From Arcobacter caeni (GTDB lineage Bacteria > Campylobacterota > Campylobacteria > Campylobacterales > Arcobacteraceae): 64,000 bases of DNA. The stretch is taken from positions 1-64,000 of the forward strand of contig NZ_MUXE01000012.1 of the NCBI RefSeq assembly GCF_003063245.1, read 5' to 3'. Both the position numbers and the translations under genes were made by a program. Under the pieces are notes generated by a model. It was not told where the DNA came from and ran no database searches. It saw only the letters and a program-made list of their open reading frames with translations. This document shows, one piece after another, positions 52,028 through 60,479 of the stretch (positions are counted from its first letter, which is position 1; each line of letters begins with the position of its first letter).

Positions 52028-52837
52028 TTCAGTAGATAGTTTTTTCACTAAAACTGAATATCCAGAACAAGTGCAAGAATCATCTATTGCTTCTTCAATC
52101 TCTTCAGTTTTAGAAACAAATTGCCAGTTACTATTAACAGCTTCTTTTAATGTTGAATAACCAGTACTTCTTTTATTTAAATCAGTACATTTTTTAGAAC
52201 AAAGTGCTTCTTTTCCAGAATATCTCCAAGAATCAAAAAAAGTCATTGATTTTTGATCTTTTTTATTAAACAAAAGTTTAGTTTTTTGCTCTCTTGAAGC
52301 TTCTCTTCTTATAATTTCTTGTCTTTCTTTAATGACAGTTTGAGTATCTTCCTTAACAGCTGGTGTTATTTCAAATTGATGATTTTTAAAATTTTGATAA
52401 ATCTTTTTTGCTTTTTCATCAATACTAACAGAATAATAAATATTATCATTTGTATTTGCTTGATGAGTTATAAAATAAGCTTCATTGTTTACTTCACAAA
52501 CACTAGCTTTATTATTAGGATATGAATTAACATAATTTTTATTAATATAATAATTCATACTAACAAACTTACCTTTATTATCTGAACAAAGTTTTCCAAG
52601 TTCTGTTGATAAATTATTTGTAGCTTCTACTTTTGTAGATTTATTTTTATATAATTTTTGATTAGCATCATAGTCAAATGACCCATTTGACTCATTTAAA
52701 ATATCATTGATAGTTTTAACTTTTGCTTGATCAACTTTCTTAACATTTTTAACATTTGCTTTATTTGCACATGCAGTAAAAAGGATTGATGTTGAAATAA
52801 CAAACAATCCTATTTTTAAAAATTTATTTATTTCCAT
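52019..52837 (-). CDS. Uncharacterised lipoprotein
   Basis: A 272-residue protein with lipoprotein signal MEINKFLKIGLFVIS and lipobox LFTAC. The rest is polar, with an Arg/Glu-rich segment (RQEIIRREASREQKTK) and a Cys-rich end (LCSKKCTDL and CTCSGYSVLV). I recognise no family. The start at 52837 is preferred as the signal begins there; ATG 52861 would add eight residues and overlap the upstream diguanylate cyclase gene. Its 3' end overlaps the histidine kinase gene by nine bases on the other strand. Confidence 0.65.
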   Translation of the reverse strand: MEINKFLKIGLFVISTSILFTACANKANVKNVKKVDQAKVKTINDILNESNGSFDYDANQKLYKNKSTKVEATNNLSTELGKLCSDNKGKFVSMNYYINKNYVNSYPNNKASVCEVNNEAYFITHQANTNDNIYYSVSIDEKAKKIYQNFKNHQFEITPAVKEDTQTVIKERQEIIRREASREQKTKLLFNKKDQKSMTFFDSWRYSGKEALCSKKCTDLNKRSTGYSTLKEAVNSNWQFVSKTEEIEEAIDDSCTCSGYSVLVKKLSTESK

Positions 52838-52844
52838 TTTAAGA

Positions 52845-53972
52845 CTAAATCTCCATTCCATTTTCTAAAATAATTTTATTTCTTCCGTTTTCTTTTGCTT
52901 GATATAAAAGCATATCAGCTTTTTGTAGAGTATTTTCATAAGAGGTGTAACTACTTCTAATCGCTACTCCTGCTGAAAAAGTAACTTTAATTTTTTTATC
53001 TTTATATAAAAAGCTATTTTCTGTAACTATTGTTTTTATTCTTTTTAAAAACTGTAATAACTCTCGATTTAAATTAAAGTGAATAATCGCAACAAACTCT
53101 TCTCCCCCATATCTTCCAGCAACATCATGTTCTCTTACACTTTTATTTAGGATTTTTCCAAAAGTTGATAATACAACATCTCCACATTCATGACCATAAG
53201 TATCATTTAGTTTTTTGAAGTGGTCTAAATCAAAGAATATAACAGCATATTGAGTTTTAATTCTTTCATAAGCACTTTCGATTCTTTTTACTTCATCACT
53301 AAATGCTTTTCTTGTTAAAAGTCCAGTTAAATGATCTTTCATATTTTCTGTTTTTGTTCTATTGAGTTCTTCTTCAAGTTTTTTTACTTTTTCTTCAAGT
53401 TCGTGAACTTTTGTTTTACCGTTTTCTAATTTATTAGTTACAGTATTCATCTCTTTTTCAATTGATGTTGCTGCATTTATAAGTTCATTTTGAAGTTCTG
53501 TAAGAGCTTCTAAACCATTTTCATTTATATTTATTGAAGCTACTTTTTCTTTAATATTTAAAACATTTTGAGAACCAAAACCATTACTTGAAATAGCCTC
53601 ATTTAAATAATCTGACATTAATAAAACAAGTTTAGAAATATCAGAAGTTTGCTCGATTACAATCTTTTTATCTCTTTCAAACCTTTTATTAATAAAATCT
53701 TCAATTTTATCTTGTACTTTTTTATCAAATAAAAGATTTGGTTCTTTTTCAATTTGTGAAAATAGTTGATCAATCTCTTCATTAGTTTTAGGACAAATAG
53801 AAGGTAAAACAGATTGTTTTAATAAAGAAGCTAATTCGTGAACATTTTGTGGATGAACTCTTTTTAATAAGAGTGGAATTATTTTTTCAGGGAAATCAAG
53901 ATTATTTGAATTCGCCTCATCTTTTTCTTCTTTTGTTAATTGACTTAAAATATTTTCAAACTCTTTGTTCAT
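52845..53972 (-). CDS. Diguanylate cyclase (GGDEF)
   Basis: A 375-residue cytoplasmic protein with a C-terminal GGDEF domain (about 215-375). The active site is GGEEF, and RxxD (REHD) five residues before it is the product-inhibition I-site, so it should make cyclic di-GMP and be feedback controlled. The N-terminal part (1-190) has no known sensor domain; residues 175-210 form a coiled coil (LEEKVKKLEEELNRTK). The signal it senses is unknown. YajQ (1965-2465) could bind its product. Confidence 0.93.
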   Translation of the reverse strand: MNKEFENILSQLTKEEKDEANSNNLDFPEKIIPLLLKRVHPQNVHELASLLKQSVLPSICPKTNEEIDQLFSQIEKEPNLLFDKKVQDKIEDFINKRFERDKKIVIEQTSDISKLVLLMSDYLNEAISSNGFGSQNVLNIKEKVASININENGLEALTELQNELINAATSIEKEMNTVTNKLENGKTKVHELEEKVKKLEEELNRTKTENMKDHLTGLLTRKAFSDEVKRIESAYERIKTQYAVIFFDLDHFKKLNDTYGHECGDVVLSTFGKILNKSVREHDVAGRYGGEEFVAIIHFNLNRELLQFLKRIKTIVTENSFLYKDKKIKVTFSAGVAIRSSYTSYENTLQKADMLLYQAKENGRNKIILENGMEI

Positions 53973-54003
53973 GAATGTTTCCTAAATATGATTTTTTTTA
54001 AAA

Positions 54004-54447
54004 TTATCCTAAAAGCTTTTTAACCATTTCATTAATTCTTTTTCCATCTGCAACACCTGCGAATTTTTTAGTTGCCATTCCCATAACTTTTCCTATGTCT
54101 TTCATAGATGTAGCTGCTACTTGTGAAATAATCTCTTTCATTCCAGCTTCTAATTCAGCATCATTTACTTGAGTTGGAAGATATAACATAAAAACATCAA
54201 CTTGTTCTTGCTCTTGAGCCACTAAATCATCTCTTGAAGCAGCTTTATATTGAGAAATTGATTCTTCTCTTTGTTTGATACCTTTTTGAATTAATTTAAT
54301 AACATCTTCGTCATTTAAATCTTTTCTTTCATCCACTTCAATTTGTTTAATCATAGTATTAATGGCTCTAATCGAGTCTCTTTTTACTACATCTTTTTCT
54401 CTCATTGCAGTTTTTAAATCTTCTTTTAATTGTTCTTTTAAACTCAT
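54004..54447 (-). CDS. GatB/YqeY-domain protein
   Basis: A 147-residue helical protein of the YqeY family, related to the tail domain of GatB that binds tRNA. MSLKEQLKEDLKTAMREKDVVKRDSIR and MGMATKKFAGVADGKRINEMVKKLL are characteristic. Its role may relate to tRNA-dependent amidation, but this is not established. It lies between the diguanylate cyclase and the ABC-F gene on the minus strand. Confidence 0.92.
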   Translation of the reverse strand: MSLKEQLKEDLKTAMREKDVVKRDSIRAINTMIKQIEVDERKDLNDEDVIKLIQKGIKQREESISQYKAASRDDLVAQEQEQVDVFMLYLPTQVNDAELEAGMKEIISQVAATSMKDIGKVMGMATKKFAGVADGKRINEMVKKLLG

Positions 54448-54490
54448 AAAAATCCTTATATTTAATAATATTTGAGTAAATTATATCTTT

Positions 54491-56440
54491 TTAAGAATTA
54501 AAGCTTTCTATTAATTCTTCTAGTTCTAAAAATCTTTCAACTTTTGTTTCATAAATTTCTTTTGTAGCATCAAGCTCCTGTGACATGGCAACAATTCCTT
54601 TTTGTTCATAACATTTTGGATTCATTAAACAAGCATTTATCTCTTCAAGTTTTAACTCTAAATCTTCAAGTTCTTTTGGTAAATTATCATATTCTCTTTG
54701 GTCTTTGTAAGAAAGTTTTGTCTGTTTTTTTGCAACTTGAACAACTTTCTCACTACTTGCTTCTTTTGCCATTTCAATTTCAAGAGAGTCTAATTCTTTT
54801 AACTCTTTTTCAATTTCTAAATATTCACTATATGGTTGAAAACTCTCCATAATAGTTGCATTTCCTTGAAATACAAAAAGTTTTTTTGCAATTTTATCAA
54901 CAAAATATCTATCATGTGATACAAAAATCAAAGCACCTTGAAAGTTTTGTAAATACTCTTCTAAAATATTAATTGTTGGAATATCTAAGTCATTTGTAGG
55001 TTCATCCAAAATCAAACAATCAACTTTTTTTGTGAAAAGTAGCGCAAGAGCAACCCTGTTTTTTTCTCCACCACTTAAAGCACCAACTTTTTTATCAAGA
55101 TATTCCCTTGGAAATAAGAAGTTTTTCAAATAACCAAAAACATGCATATTTCTTCCATCATGAAGAACAACTCTATCTCCACCATTTGGACAAAAAGTTT
55201 CTAATAGATTTCTTTCATCATCCAAAGATTCCCTTTGTTGGTCAAAATATCCAATTTCAAAATCACCTTTTTTAAAAGCTCCACTATCTATTTTCATTTT
55301 TTCCATAAAGATTTTTAGAAGTGTAGATTTTCCACTTCCGTTTGGACCAACTATAGCAATTGTGTCTTTTTGTAAAATTCTAGTAGTAAAATCAGTAATT
55401 AGTTTTTTATCTCCTAGTGCTTTATTAATATCATCAAGTTCATAAAGCATTTTCTTTTTGTTTTTTTGATTATCATCTGTGTTAAATGATTTTTGCTCCC
55501 TTTGAAGTTCCAGTGACATTTTTCTAATAGCGGCTGGATTTGACCTTGCTTTTTGTTTTAAATCAAAATATTCTGATTTTCTTCTTTCATTTCTTTTTCT
55601 TCGGGCCGTAACACCATGTTGCATCCAATGAGCTTCTCTTTTTACTAAACGAATAAGATTATCATGCTCTTTTTGCATATTGTCCAAAAGATGCTCTTTT
55701 TGCTCTAAATATGAAGAGTAACCACCGTTGAATTTTCGCAAAACTCCACCATCAACTTCAATAACAGTAGTTGCAATATTATCAATAAAATATCTATCAT
55801 GTGAGATAAAAAGTAGGGTGAAATTGTTTTTCAAAAGTAGTTGTTCTAAAAACTCAACCATATAAACATCAAGGTGATTTGTAGGTTCATCCAAGAGTAA
55901 AACATCAGGTTTTTTAAGTAAAAGACCAGCTAAACTAACACGCCGTTGTTCTCCTCCACTTAAAAGATTTACATCTTTAAATTCATACTGTTTTAGTTGA
56001 AACTCAACTAAAACTCGCTCAATCATATTGTCCAAATCCCAAGCATCATGAAAGTCAATAAAAGTCGCTAATTCACTTTGTCTTCTTATTAAATCTTCAT
56101 TTTCATAATCAGTTGTAAGACGATTTGTAAGTTCTTCATATTCAGTTCTAGCATTTTTTAATTCAGCTAATTGATTTTCAATTGCATCTCTTACATTTAA
56201 ATTGTCTTTGAATTTTGGTTGTTGGTCAAGCATTTCAATTTTAAGAGATTTATCAATAGCCATTTCACCGCTATCAGCTTCTGTTTGTTTCATAATTATT
56301 TTAAAAAGTGTAGATTTACCTTGACCATTTTGTCCAATAACAGCAACTCTTTGCCCATGGTTTAAAGTAAAATTTGTATCTTTTAAAATAACTTTTGTGT
56401 CGTATTGTTTTGAAATGTTTTGAAGGTCTATTAACGCCAT
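54491..56440 (-). CDS. ABC-F ATPase, Uup-like
   Basis: A 649-residue soluble ABC-F protein with two ATPase domains: Walker A GQNGQGKST and GPNGSGKST, signatures LSGGEQRRVS and LSGGEKNRVA, and DEPTNHLD / DEPTNDLD. The linker of about 80 residues and a C-terminal coiled coil (about 560-649) match the Uup subgroup, which acts on ribosomes or DNA. It has no membrane segments. It is not near any resistance gene, so a housekeeping role is more likely. Confidence 0.9.
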   Translation of the reverse strand: MALIDLQNISKQYDTKVILKDTNFTLNHGQRVAVIGQNGQGKSTLFKIIMKQTEADSGEMAIDKSLKIEMLDQQPKFKDNLNVRDAIENQLAELKNARTEYEELTNRLTTDYENEDLIRRQSELATFIDFHDAWDLDNMIERVLVEFQLKQYEFKDVNLLSGGEQRRVSLAGLLLKKPDVLLLDEPTNHLDVYMVEFLEQLLLKNNFTLLFISHDRYFIDNIATTVIEVDGGVLRKFNGGYSSYLEQKEHLLDNMQKEHDNLIRLVKREAHWMQHGVTARRKRNERRKSEYFDLKQKARSNPAAIRKMSLELQREQKSFNTDDNQKNKKKMLYELDDINKALGDKKLITDFTTRILQKDTIAIVGPNGSGKSTLLKIFMEKMKIDSGAFKKGDFEIGYFDQQRESLDDERNLLETFCPNGGDRVVLHDGRNMHVFGYLKNFLFPREYLDKKVGALSGGEKNRVALALLFTKKVDCLILDEPTNDLDIPTINILEEYLQNFQGALIFVSHDRYFVDKIAKKLFVFQGNATIMESFQPYSEYLEIEKELKELDSLEIEMAKEASSEKVVQVAKKQTKLSYKDQREYDNLPKELEDLELKLEEINACLMNPKCYEQKGIVAMSQELDATKEIYETKVERFLELEELIESFNS

Positions 56441-56614
56441 ATATGTATTCTTCTTTTTTGTAAAATCATGATTTATTTTTAATAAGTAAGTTATTAATAT
56501 ACCAAAAAACCTGTTAATATTTACTTTTAGTATATTTTCTTAATTATATTTTGAAAATAATATTAATTTAATATTAAGAAATGTATAATTAAGTATAAAT
56601 AAAAGGAGTTTCTC

Positions 56615-57211
56615 ATGCAAATTCAAAATAATACAAGTCAAGCTTTAGATATGTATAAACAAAATACAAATACAAGTGCTAAAACAAAAGAACAACCAGC
56701 TAAAAATGACTCTTTAGAAGAGATTATAAACAATTCAGCTGCAAGAGTTACTATCTCTATGAATGCTCAGTCTATTCTTTTTGAAATGAATACAGCAAGT
56801 ATGACAAAAAATAATACTTTGGGGCAGAGTGGATCTGGATTAAAGAATAATCAACTTGAAGTTTTAAATTTTCTTGGAGGAAAAGAAACAGAAGGTGGAA
56901 TGAGCCTTAAAAATATTGGATATGAGGGAAAACCAATTCTTGAATTATCTTCTGATGAAGCAAAGAATTTAGTAAGTGAAGAAGGGTTTTTTGGTGTAAA
57001 AAATACTTCAGATAGAGTTGCTGGTTTTGTATTAAGTTTTGCTGGTGATAACTTAGATGTTCTTCAAAAAGGAAGAGATGGAGTAGTTCAAGGTTTTGAA
57101 GAGGCTAAAAAGATGTTTGGAGGTGAACTTCCTGAAATATCATATAAAACTCAAGAAAGAACATTGGCTTTGATTGATGAGAAAATGAATAGTTTAAAAG
57201 GAAAGTCATAA
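56615..57211 (+). CDS. DUF5610-like conserved protein
   Basis: A 198-residue protein without signal or membrane segments. The C-terminal part DRVAGFVLSFAGDNLDVLQKGRDGVVQGFEEAKKMFGGELPEISYKT resembles the DUF5610 group, and some epsilonproteobacterial relatives carry the unhelpful label hydrogenase-4 component G. The N-terminus is Gln/Asn/Thr-rich and likely disordered. GGAG lies before the ATG. Function unknown. Confidence 0.6.
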   Translation: MQIQNNTSQALDMYKQNTNTSAKTKEQPAKNDSLEEIINNSAARVTISMNAQSILFEMNTASMTKNNTLGQSGSGLKNNQLEVLNFLGGKETEGGMSLKNIGYEGKPILELSSDEAKNLVSEEGFFGVKNTSDRVAGFVLSFAGDNLDVLQKGRDGVVQGFEEAKKMFGGELPEISYKTQERTLALIDEKMNSLKGKS

Positions 57212-57225
57212 AGACTTTTCCTTAA
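57197..57225 (+). terminator. Hairpin at the end of the DUF5610-like gene
   Basis: AAGGAAAGTC pairs with GACTTTTCCTT with one bulged base, covering the stop codon, between convergent genes. The T run is short. Confidence 0.5.
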
Positions 57226-58113
57226 TTAATGATTTATATCATTTAACTTAAAATCATCATATGGATCCATATGAATATTTATAATCCAATCTCTCGAAGA
57301 ATCTAGCTTTTTGATTTTATTCTCAATAGAATCAGTAGCTTTATGTGCTTCCATAAGTGTAATCAAACAATTAAAAACCAAATGTACTTCCACAAAAGTT
57401 TGATTTGCAGCTTCTCTTGTTTTTAATAGATGATAAGCATTTACTTTGTCATTTTGTTTTATTATTTCTTCTATATTTGCTACTACTTCTTCATCAACGG
57501 CTCGGTCTAATAAAACTAAAATACCATCTTGAATTAAAGAATATGCAGAATAAATAATATATAAAGCGATTCCTCCTCCTACAATTACATCAATTATTTC
57601 ATAACCAGTAAAAGTTACAAGAAGTAAAGAAATTAAAACAGCTGCATTACTAAAAACATCCGTTTTATAGTGTAAAGCATCAGCTTTAATAACCATTGAA
57701 TTTGTTTTATTAGCAATATAATTTAAATAAATTACTAATAAAATCGTAATAATCAAAGAGATAATCATTACATAAATAGAAACTTCTAAATATTGTGATG
57801 TTTCACTATTTATAGCTTTTTTAGCAGCTTGATAAAGCAAGAATAATCCAGAGATACTAATAATAGTTCCCTCGATTACAGAAGCTAAGGCTTCAATTTT
57901 CCCTCTTCCATAATTAAAAATTTTATCAGCTGGTTTTTCAGAATTTGAAATAGCAAAATAGTTAAAAATAGATACAAACATATCTAAAACAGAATCAACA
58001 GCAGAAGCTAAAACAGCAACAGAACCACTTGTGATTCCAATTGCTAGTTTTATTAAAGTAAGTAGCCCAGCTACACTAGATGAAACAACGGTAGCTTTTT
58101 TTTGAGGTGTCAT
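57226..58113 (-). CDS. Cation diffusion facilitator (FieF-like) metal efflux protein
   Basis: A 295-residue CDF family transporter with six membrane helices and a C-terminal cytoplasmic domain. SAVDSVLDMF in helix 2 and ADALHYKTDVFSNAAVL in helix 5 hold the DxxxD and HxxxD metal sites. It exports Zn, Fe or Mn in exchange for protons. The pattern D..D / H..D favours FieF-like (Fe/Zn). The start overlaps the aspC stop by one base. Confidence 0.88.
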   Translation of the reverse strand: MTPQKKATVVSSSVAGLLTLIKLAIGITSGSVAVLASAVDSVLDMFVSIFNYFAISNSEKPADKIFNYGRGKIEALASVIEGTIISISGLFLLYQAAKKAINSETSQYLEVSIYVMIISLIITILLVIYLNYIANKTNSMVIKADALHYKTDVFSNAAVLISLLLVTFTGYEIIDVIVGGGIALYIIYSAYSLIQDGILVLLDRAVDEEVVANIEEIIKQNDKVNAYHLLKTREAANQTFVEVHLVFNCLITLMEAHKATDSIENKIKKLDSSRDWIINIHMDPYDDFKLNDINH

Positions 58114-59282
58114 TATTTGTTTTCTACAAACTCTTTGATTCTTTTAATTCCTTCTTGAATACTTGCTAAATCAGTAGCAAAAGAGAATCTAAAATAACCT
58201 TCTGAACCAAATGCAAGACCTGGAACTAAAGCTACACCTTTTTGTTCTAATAATTCAGCACAAAATTTCATAGAATCATTTGATACTTCTTTAATATTTA
58301 CAAAAAGATAAAATGCACCATCTGGGTCGATTGTTGATAAACCTTTTATTTCATTAAAAGATTTTACTGCAATATTTTTTCTTTTCTCAAATTCAACTCT
58401 CATCATTTCAATATCTTTATCAGCTTTTCCCTCAAGTGCAGGAATTGCAGCATATTGAGTCATTGTGTTAACATTTGATGTTACTTGACCTTGAAGTTTT
58501 GTTAAAGATTTTGCAAGTGCTACATTTGGAGTTGCAATATATCCAAATCTCCAACCTGTCATTGCTACTGCTTTACTTAAACCATTTATTGTAACAGTTC
58601 TGTTATACATATCAGAAGAAACTTCTGCTGCTGCTACAAACTTTTTACCATTGTAAATAATTTTTTCATACATTTCATCTGATAAAACGATAATATCTGT
58701 ACCTTTTAAAACTTCACCAAGTGCTAATAATTCTTCTTTTGAATAAATAGAACCTGTTGGATTTGAAGGAGTATTTAAAAGTAAAATTTTTGTTTTTGGT
58801 GTAATTGCAGCTTTTAATTGTTCAGCTGTGATTTTAAATTCAGTAGAATCATCAGTGTCAATGAATACAGGAATTCCATCTGAAAATTTTACTTGTTCAG
58901 GATATGTAACCCAATAAGGTGCTGGAATAATAACTTCATCACCTTTTTCAATTAGAACTTGAAAAAGATTAAATAACGAGTGTTTTGCCCCATTACTTAT
59001 TACAATACCATCTAATTTATATTCTAATCCGTGGTCTTTTTTTAATTTGTTAATAATTGCTTGTTTGGTAGCGATAATTCCCTCTACGGCTGTATATTTA
59101 GTTTGACCATCATTAATTGCTTTTATAGCAGCATCTTTAACAATTTGTGGTGTATCAAAGTCAGGCTCACCTGCACTAAAACTTAGTATATCTTTACCTT
59201 GAGCTTTAAGTTCTCTAGCTAAGGCAGTGATTGCCAAAGTAACTGATGGAGACAGATTTTCCATTCTGTTTACAATTTTCAT
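58113..59282 (-). CDS. aspC: Aspartate aminotransferase (class I, PLP)
   Basis: A 389-residue aminotransferase converting aspartate and 2-oxoglutarate to oxaloacetate and glutamate. LSFSAGEPDFDTP and LLNTPSNPTGSIYSKEE are family motifs, and NGLSKAVAMTGWRFGY carries the PLP lysine. ATG 59282 is chosen since GAGGA lies eight bases before it; ATG 59288 and the much longer upstream extension overlap the ribosome site or the divergent gene. The Pro/Ser-rich start fits the thermophile-type subgroup, which may also act on prephenate. Confidence 0.93.
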   Translation of the reverse strand: MKIVNRMENLSPSVTLAITALARELKAQGKDILSFSAGEPDFDTPQIVKDAAIKAINDGQTKYTAVEGIIATKQAIINKLKKDHGLEYKLDGIVISNGAKHSLFNLFQVLIEKGDEVIIPAPYWVTYPEQVKFSDGIPVFIDTDDSTEFKITAEQLKAAITPKTKILLLNTPSNPTGSIYSKEELLALGEVLKGTDIIVLSDEMYEKIIYNGKKFVAAAEVSSDMYNRTVTINGLSKAVAMTGWRFGYIATPNVALAKSLTKLQGQVTSNVNTMTQYAAIPALEGKADKDIEMMRVEFEKRKNIAVKSFNEIKGLSTIDPDGAFYLFVNIKEVSNDSMKFCAELLEQKGVALVPGLAFGSEGYFRFSFATDLASIQEGIKRIKEFVENK

Positions 59283-59307
59283 TAACATCTTCCTCAATAA
59301 AATTATC

Positions 59308-59313
59308 ATTATA
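59308..59313 (-). promoter_or_regulatory. -10 of aspC
   Basis: Read on the minus strand, TATAAT lies 25 bases before the aspC ATG, inside the 83-base divergent gap with the peptidase gene. Confidence 0.5.
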
Positions 59314-59317
59314 TTTT

Positions 59318-59326
59318 TGATATAAT
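59318..59326 (+). promoter_or_regulatory. Extended -10 of the YgjP-like gene
   Basis: TG, A, TATAAT (59321-59326) lies 39 bases before the TTG start at 59366. It sits only four bases from the opposite -10 of aspC, so the two promoters are nearly back to back. Confidence 0.55.
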
Positions 59327-59365
59327 AGTTGTGCGATTTTAACAAAAAATTACTTAAGGAATAGT

Positions 59366-59959
59366 TTGAGCTTTCAAATTGAAATAAATCAAAGATTAGT
59401 AACCGTTCACTTAGAAAAAAGAAGAAATATAAAACATGTTTATCTTCGAGTTTTAAATCCAAATCTAATTCAAATAAAAACAAATATTTATTACACACTT
59501 TTAGAAGCAAAAGATTTAATTGAAAAAAAGATAGATTGGATTGAAAATTCTATTATTAGGCTTGAAGAAAAAAGTATAAATGAAGATGAATTTTTGTATC
59601 TTGGTGTTAGAAAAAAAATTGAAGAATTTAAAATCAAAAATATTGATAATTTTTATAAAAAAGAGATTGTAAAATATTTGCCAGATTTAGTGGATGAATA
59701 TTCAAAAAAAATGAATCTATTTCCTACTTCAATTAGATATAGAAAAAATAAAAGAACTTGGGGTTCTTGTAATTATAAAAATGGTTTGAATTTTAATATT
59801 TTACTTATGAAATTTCCAATTGAGCTTATGGAATATGTGATTATTCATGAATTAGCTCATATACAACATAAAAATCATTCAAAAAATTTTTGGGATTTAG
59901 TAGAAATTCATTGTCCAGATTATAAAAAAAGAGAAAAAATATTTAAGAGTTTTTTATAA
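59366..59959 (+). CDS. YgjP-like (DUF45) metallopeptidase
   Basis: A 197-residue protein of the YgjP/WLM-like DUF45 family. The zinc site HELAHIQHKNHS carries HExxH plus a downstream His, and RTWGSCNYKNGLNFN is the typical preceding block. The protein is soluble and without signal peptide. Its substrate is unknown; relatives include DNA-protein crosslink proteases. TTG at 59366 is supported by TTAAGGA upstream. Its end overlaps the divergent DUF721-like gene by 17 bases. Confidence 0.88.
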   Translation: MSFQIEINQRLVTVHLEKRRNIKHVYLRVLNPNLIQIKTNIYYTLLEAKDLIEKKIDWIENSIIRLEEKSINEDEFLYLGVRKKIEEFKIKNIDNFYKKEIVKYLPDLVDEYSKKMNLFPTSIRYRKNKRTWGSCNYKNGLNFNILLMKFPIELMEYVIIHELAHIQHKNHSKNFWDLVEIHCPDYKKREKIFKSFL

Positions 59960-60359
59960 TCTCTCTTATTTTTTCAAATTTTCTGAATAAATATTCATCT
60001 TTTGCTTTATTATCAAAAATTCCAAATGAACGCTCTTTATAAAGGGAAATAGGCGCATTTTCTTTCTCTTTTTTTTCTATTACATTTGTAATAAAAAAAC
60101 CAATATCTTCAACATTTGCAATCTTGAAATTTTTTAATAATGATTTTATATCTGCTTTGTTATACTCAAATTCCATTTTATAAACAGGATGGGTTAATAC
60201 AAAAAACAAAGTTTGATTTTTTACATAAGCGAATTTCACACCTTTTTTTAATTTTAAAGGAAGAACTTCTATAAACTTTTTTATTAAAAAAGATGTATTA
60301 ATCTTACTGAATTCAGGATTATTTTTAAGATGACTAAGTATTTCATTAATTTTTTTCAT
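59943..60359 (-). CDS. DUF721 (DciA-like) conserved protein
   Basis: A 138-residue basic protein. The pattern ILSHLKNNPEF then LPLKLKKGVKFAYVKNQTLFFVLTHP fits the DUF721 family, which includes the helicase-loading protein DciA found in bacteria without DnaC. The fit is by memory and moderate. The gene starts with ATG at 60359 and overlaps the small lipoprotein gene on the opposite strand by 30 bases. Confidence 0.5.
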   Translation of the reverse strand: MKKINEILSHLKNNPEFSKINTSFLIKKFIEVLPLKLKKGVKFAYVKNQTLFFVLTHPVYKMEFEYNKADIKSLLKNFKIANVEDIGFFITNVIEKKEKENAPISLYKERSFGIFDNKAKDEYLFRKFEKIREIIKNS

Positions 60360-60479
60360 GGGCTAATTATAGCAGGTTTTATATTATCATTTAGTGGTTG
60401 TGGTTACAAAGATGATCCAAAATATATTCAACAAGATTCTTCAACAGAACAAAATAGTAATAACATTTCAAAACAATGA
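60330..60479 (+). CDS. Small 49-residue lipoprotein, LptM-like
   Basis: A short gene that is easy to miss. From ATG 60330, a hydrophobic signal of about 23 residues ends in the lipobox FSGC (Cys24), followed by GYKDDPKY and a polar Gln/Ser/Asn tail. CGYKxxP-Y resembles the start of LptM-type lipoproteins (CGLKGPLY in E. coli), which help assemble the LPS translocon. The stop overlaps the nadB ATG by four bases (ATGA), which strongly supports translation. A possible ribosome site (AGGA) lies about 11 bases upstream. Confidence 0.72.
   Translation: MTKYFINFFHGLIIAGFILSFSGCGYKDDPKYIQQDSSTEQNSNNISKQ

Noticed and set aside
54491-56440. ABC-F protein as an antibiotic resistance factor
   Set aside because: Domain layout and the C-terminal coiled coil fit the housekeeping Uup group, and no resistance or mobile genes lie nearby.
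59283-59510. Longer N-terminus for aspC
   Set aside because: The extension runs through the divergent promoters and into the YgjP-like gene; GAGGA is correctly placed for ATG 59282.
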